From contig JBMHCY010000064.1 in assembly GCA_049889655.1 (NCBI GenBank), forward strand, positions 1-7,146: DNA of 7,146 nt, in the 5' to 3' direction. The notes under the pieces are model-generated. The model was not told where the DNA came from. It was given only the letters and a program-made list of their open reading frames with translations, and did not search any database. A program made the translations under genes and the position numbers. This DNA comes from UBA1172 sp049889655 (GTDB lineage: Bacteria; Pseudomonadota; Alphaproteobacteria; Puniceispirillales; UBA1172). Below, piece after piece: positions 6,037 through 7,146 of this stretch; within the stretch, counting starts at the first letter, position 1; every line of letters starts with the position of its first letter.

Positions 6037-7019
6037 GCTTCAACCCATTGGGGTTTGCGTGCCATGACTTCGCCCGGCCCGAAAATAAATGTCTTTTCCG
6101 GGGCGATCAGGGTTTCAAACCCTTCCGGAACAACCCCCGCTGAACCGGCAGGATACATCCAGTTGGTGGTCGGGATGGCAGATTGCATTGTGCCGTCGAG
6201 CAGCTGGTTGAGGAACTGCCGCGCCAGGTCTTTGTTATCGGATGATTTGAGGATCCCGGCGACTTCGATCTGGGTGTAATGGCCTTCATCAAACGCAGCG
6301 GCGGCATAATTGTCCTTACCCTCGGCGATCAGGTGATAGGCCGGGGACGTGGAATAAGACAGCACCATATCGGCCTCACCTTCGAGGAACATCGAATAGG
6401 AATCCCACCAGCTCTTGGTAACGGTGACAATCCGCGGGGACAATTTGGCCCAGACATTTTCCGCTTCATCGCCATAAACCGCATTGACCCACAACATCAG
6501 GCCGAGCCCCGGCGTTGATGTCCGCGGGTCCTGAATGACGATCTTGAGATCACTGTTGATGAGCGCATCAAAAGACCGGGGCGGGGTCGGGGTGCGGTCC
6601 TTGTCATAGACAAAGGCGAAATAGCCCCAGTCAAAGGGGATGAACTGGCTGTCCTGCCAGGGTTGGAAATCAGCCGGAATGGCCAGACGGCCTGCGGTTT
6701 CAACACCGTGATCAGCAAACAGCCCGGTGGTGGCGGCTTCGGCAGTCAGTGATGTATCAAGACCGAGGGCAATATCCGCCTTTGATGTCTCGCCTTCGAT
6801 CATGACACGCCCCAGCACACCCACGGAACTGTCAAGCCCGACAAAGGTGACCGTGCAATCGCAGGTCTTCTCAAACTCCGCCTTGATAACAGGGCCGGGG
6901 CCCCATTCAGAGGTGAAACTGTCATAGGTGTAGATCACCAGTTCAGGTTTGTCCGCAGCCTGGGCAGGGGCCCAAAACATCAGCACTGCAGTGATCATAA
7001 AAGATAATTTTTTCAGCAT
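6012..7019 (-). CDS. thiB: Periplasmic thiamine-binding protein ThiB (TbpA)
   Basis: ThiB captures thiamine and its phosphates in the periplasm and delivers them to ThiP. From the ATG at 7019 the protein has 335 residues. A signal peptide is clear: MLKK, a hydrophobic core to about residue 17, and likely cleavage after AQA (residue 21). The mature part follows E. coli ThiB closely: VIYTYDSF (28-35), EWGPGPV, the SKADIALGLDTS stretch (79-90), FDWGYFAFVYD (129-139), DPRTSTPGLGLMLW (164-177), TKSWWDSY (201-208), SYSTSPAYH (221-229) and NWMYP (286-290), which together line the ligand pocket in this family. GGAG (7029-7026), 6 nt upstream, fixes the start; an in-frame TTG at 7049 lacks such a site and would precede the signal peptide. 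It is first in the operon behind a TPP riboswitch, and its start codon lies in a hairpin. Confidence 0.97.
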   Translation of the reverse strand: MLKKLSFMITAVLMFWAPAQAADKPELVIYTYDSFTSEWGPGPVIKAEFEKTCDCTVTFVGLDSSVGVLGRVMIEGETSKADIALGLDTSLTAEAATTGLFADHGVETAGRLAIPADFQPWQDSQFIPFDWGYFAFVYDKDRTPTPPRSFDALINSDLKIVIQDPRTSTPGLGLMLWVNAVYGDEAENVWAKLSPRIVTVTKSWWDSYSMFLEGEADMVLSYSTSPAYHLIAEGKDNYAAAAFDEGHYTQIEVAGILKSSDNKDLARQFLNQLLDGTMQSAIPTTNWMYPAGSAGVVPEGFETLIAPEKTFIFGPGEVMARKPQWVEAWLSGLSQ

Positions 7020-7057
7020 CTTGCGCTCCGTCAGGAATGTATCAGGCAAAGATGCTG
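7014..7057 (-). promoter_or_regulatory. Start-codon-sequestering hairpin of the thiB leader (expression platform)
   Basis: On the minus strand CAGCATCTTTGC (7057-7046) pairs with GCAAGATGCTG (7024-7014). This gives 11 base pairs with one bulged T, closing a 21-nt loop (7045-7025). The thiB AUG (7019-7017) is buried in the 3' arm and the GGAG ribosome site lies at the loop edge. No T tract follows, so this is not a transcription terminator; control of translation initiation fits better. The pairing is seen directly and its role is inferred. Confidence 0.68.
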
Positions 7058-7110
7058 TCGGTGGTAAAGGGGGGAAGGGCAGGGCCTTCGACTCTTTCCT
7101 CCGCCAGCAT
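7052..7110 (-). promoter_or_regulatory. Candidate anti-sequestor pairing between aptamer and thiB leader
   Basis: The aptamer segment ATGCTGGCGG (minus, 7110-7101) is complementary to CCGACAGCAT (7061-7052) at nine of ten positions, the exception being one G-A mismatch. Weaker complementarity extends further toward 7095/7067. The first strand includes the 3' side of aptamer helix P5 (CTGG, 7107-7104). The second strand includes the 5' arm of the AUG-sequestering hairpin. This pairing therefore cannot coexist with either the TPP-bound aptamer or the closed hairpin. Confidence 0.5.
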
Positions 7111-7146
7111 GACCTGGTTCAGGTTCGATGGGTCTATCTCAGCCTG
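7093..7146 (-). promoter_or_regulatory. TPP riboswitch (THI element), 3' part, cut by window end
   Basis: Read on the minus strand, the edge of the window contains the conserved thi-box core: CTGAGA (7142-7137), then ACCC, then GAACCTGA, a CCAG/CTGG hairpin around GTCATG (helix P5), and the closing GCGGAGGAAA. These match the TPP-sensing aptamer in order and spacing. The 5' strand of P1, part of P2 and the P3 arm lie beyond position 7146, as does the promoter. It sits about 75 nt before the thiB start, in the right orientation to control thiBPQ and the gene behind them. Bound TPP is expected to lower expression. Confidence 0.93.

Noticed and set aside
7020..7049. TTG at 7049 as start of thiB.
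   Set aside because: It lies inside the leader hairpin's 5' arm without a ribosome site and would put ten residues before a clean signal peptide that starts with MLKK at 7019.
7062..7092. A small GAAGG/CCTTC hairpin just after the riboswitch (minus strand) as a transcription terminator.
   Set aside because: The stem is only five pairs and is followed by C-rich sequence rather than a T tract, so intrinsic termination is unlikely.

Overview
The window looks like chromosomal DNA of a moderately GC-rich proteobacterium, most likely an alphaproteobacterium. This rests on the style of the CoaD, ThiB and thiamine-diphosphate (TPP) enzyme sequences, the tRNA with encoded CCA, and dense gene packing. 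I cannot name the genus. I see no insertion sequence, phage gene, CRISPR array or origin.

Layout. Positions 1-396 (+) are the 3' part of coaD, the phosphopantetheine adenylyltransferase of CoA synthesis. A promoter-like pair (427-455), a tRNA-Lys(UUU) gene (471-546) and a strong intrinsic terminator (551-584) follow. Facing this from the right is a 26-codon membrane-peptide gene (584-664, -) that is easily missed, with an excellent Shine-Dalgarno site. Its stop codon sits at the edge of the tRNA terminator. A regulatory-looking gap (665-829) contains a perfect 6+6 bp inverted repeat. A class V, PLP-dependent aminotransferase-fold protein (830-2053, +) follows; it resembles cysteine desulfurases but lacks their catalytic cysteine.

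From the right edge leftward (- strand) runs one compact operon: a TPP riboswitch cut by the window end (7093-7146), then thiB (periplasmic thiamine-binding protein), thiP (fused permease), thiQ (ATPase), and a fourth cistron encoding an acetolactate-synthase-like TPP-dependent enzyme. The thi genes overlap each other by 25 and 8 nt. The fourth gene starts 20 nt after thiQ and has its own Shine-Dalgarno and a possible internal promoter. Its stop codon interlocks with that of the convergent aminotransferase gene in a shared CTAG.

How it fits together. ThiBPQ imports thiamine or its phosphates, and the riboswitch shuts this off when TPP is plentiful. The leader between aptamer and thiB can be read as a complete translational switch. 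An 11-bp hairpin buries the thiB AUG, and its 5' arm can instead pair with a segment of the aptamer itself, so the two states exclude each other. The most interesting biology is this readable switch and the linkage of a TPP-consuming enzyme to a TPP-repressed uptake operon, perhaps with its own promoter as an escape from that repression.
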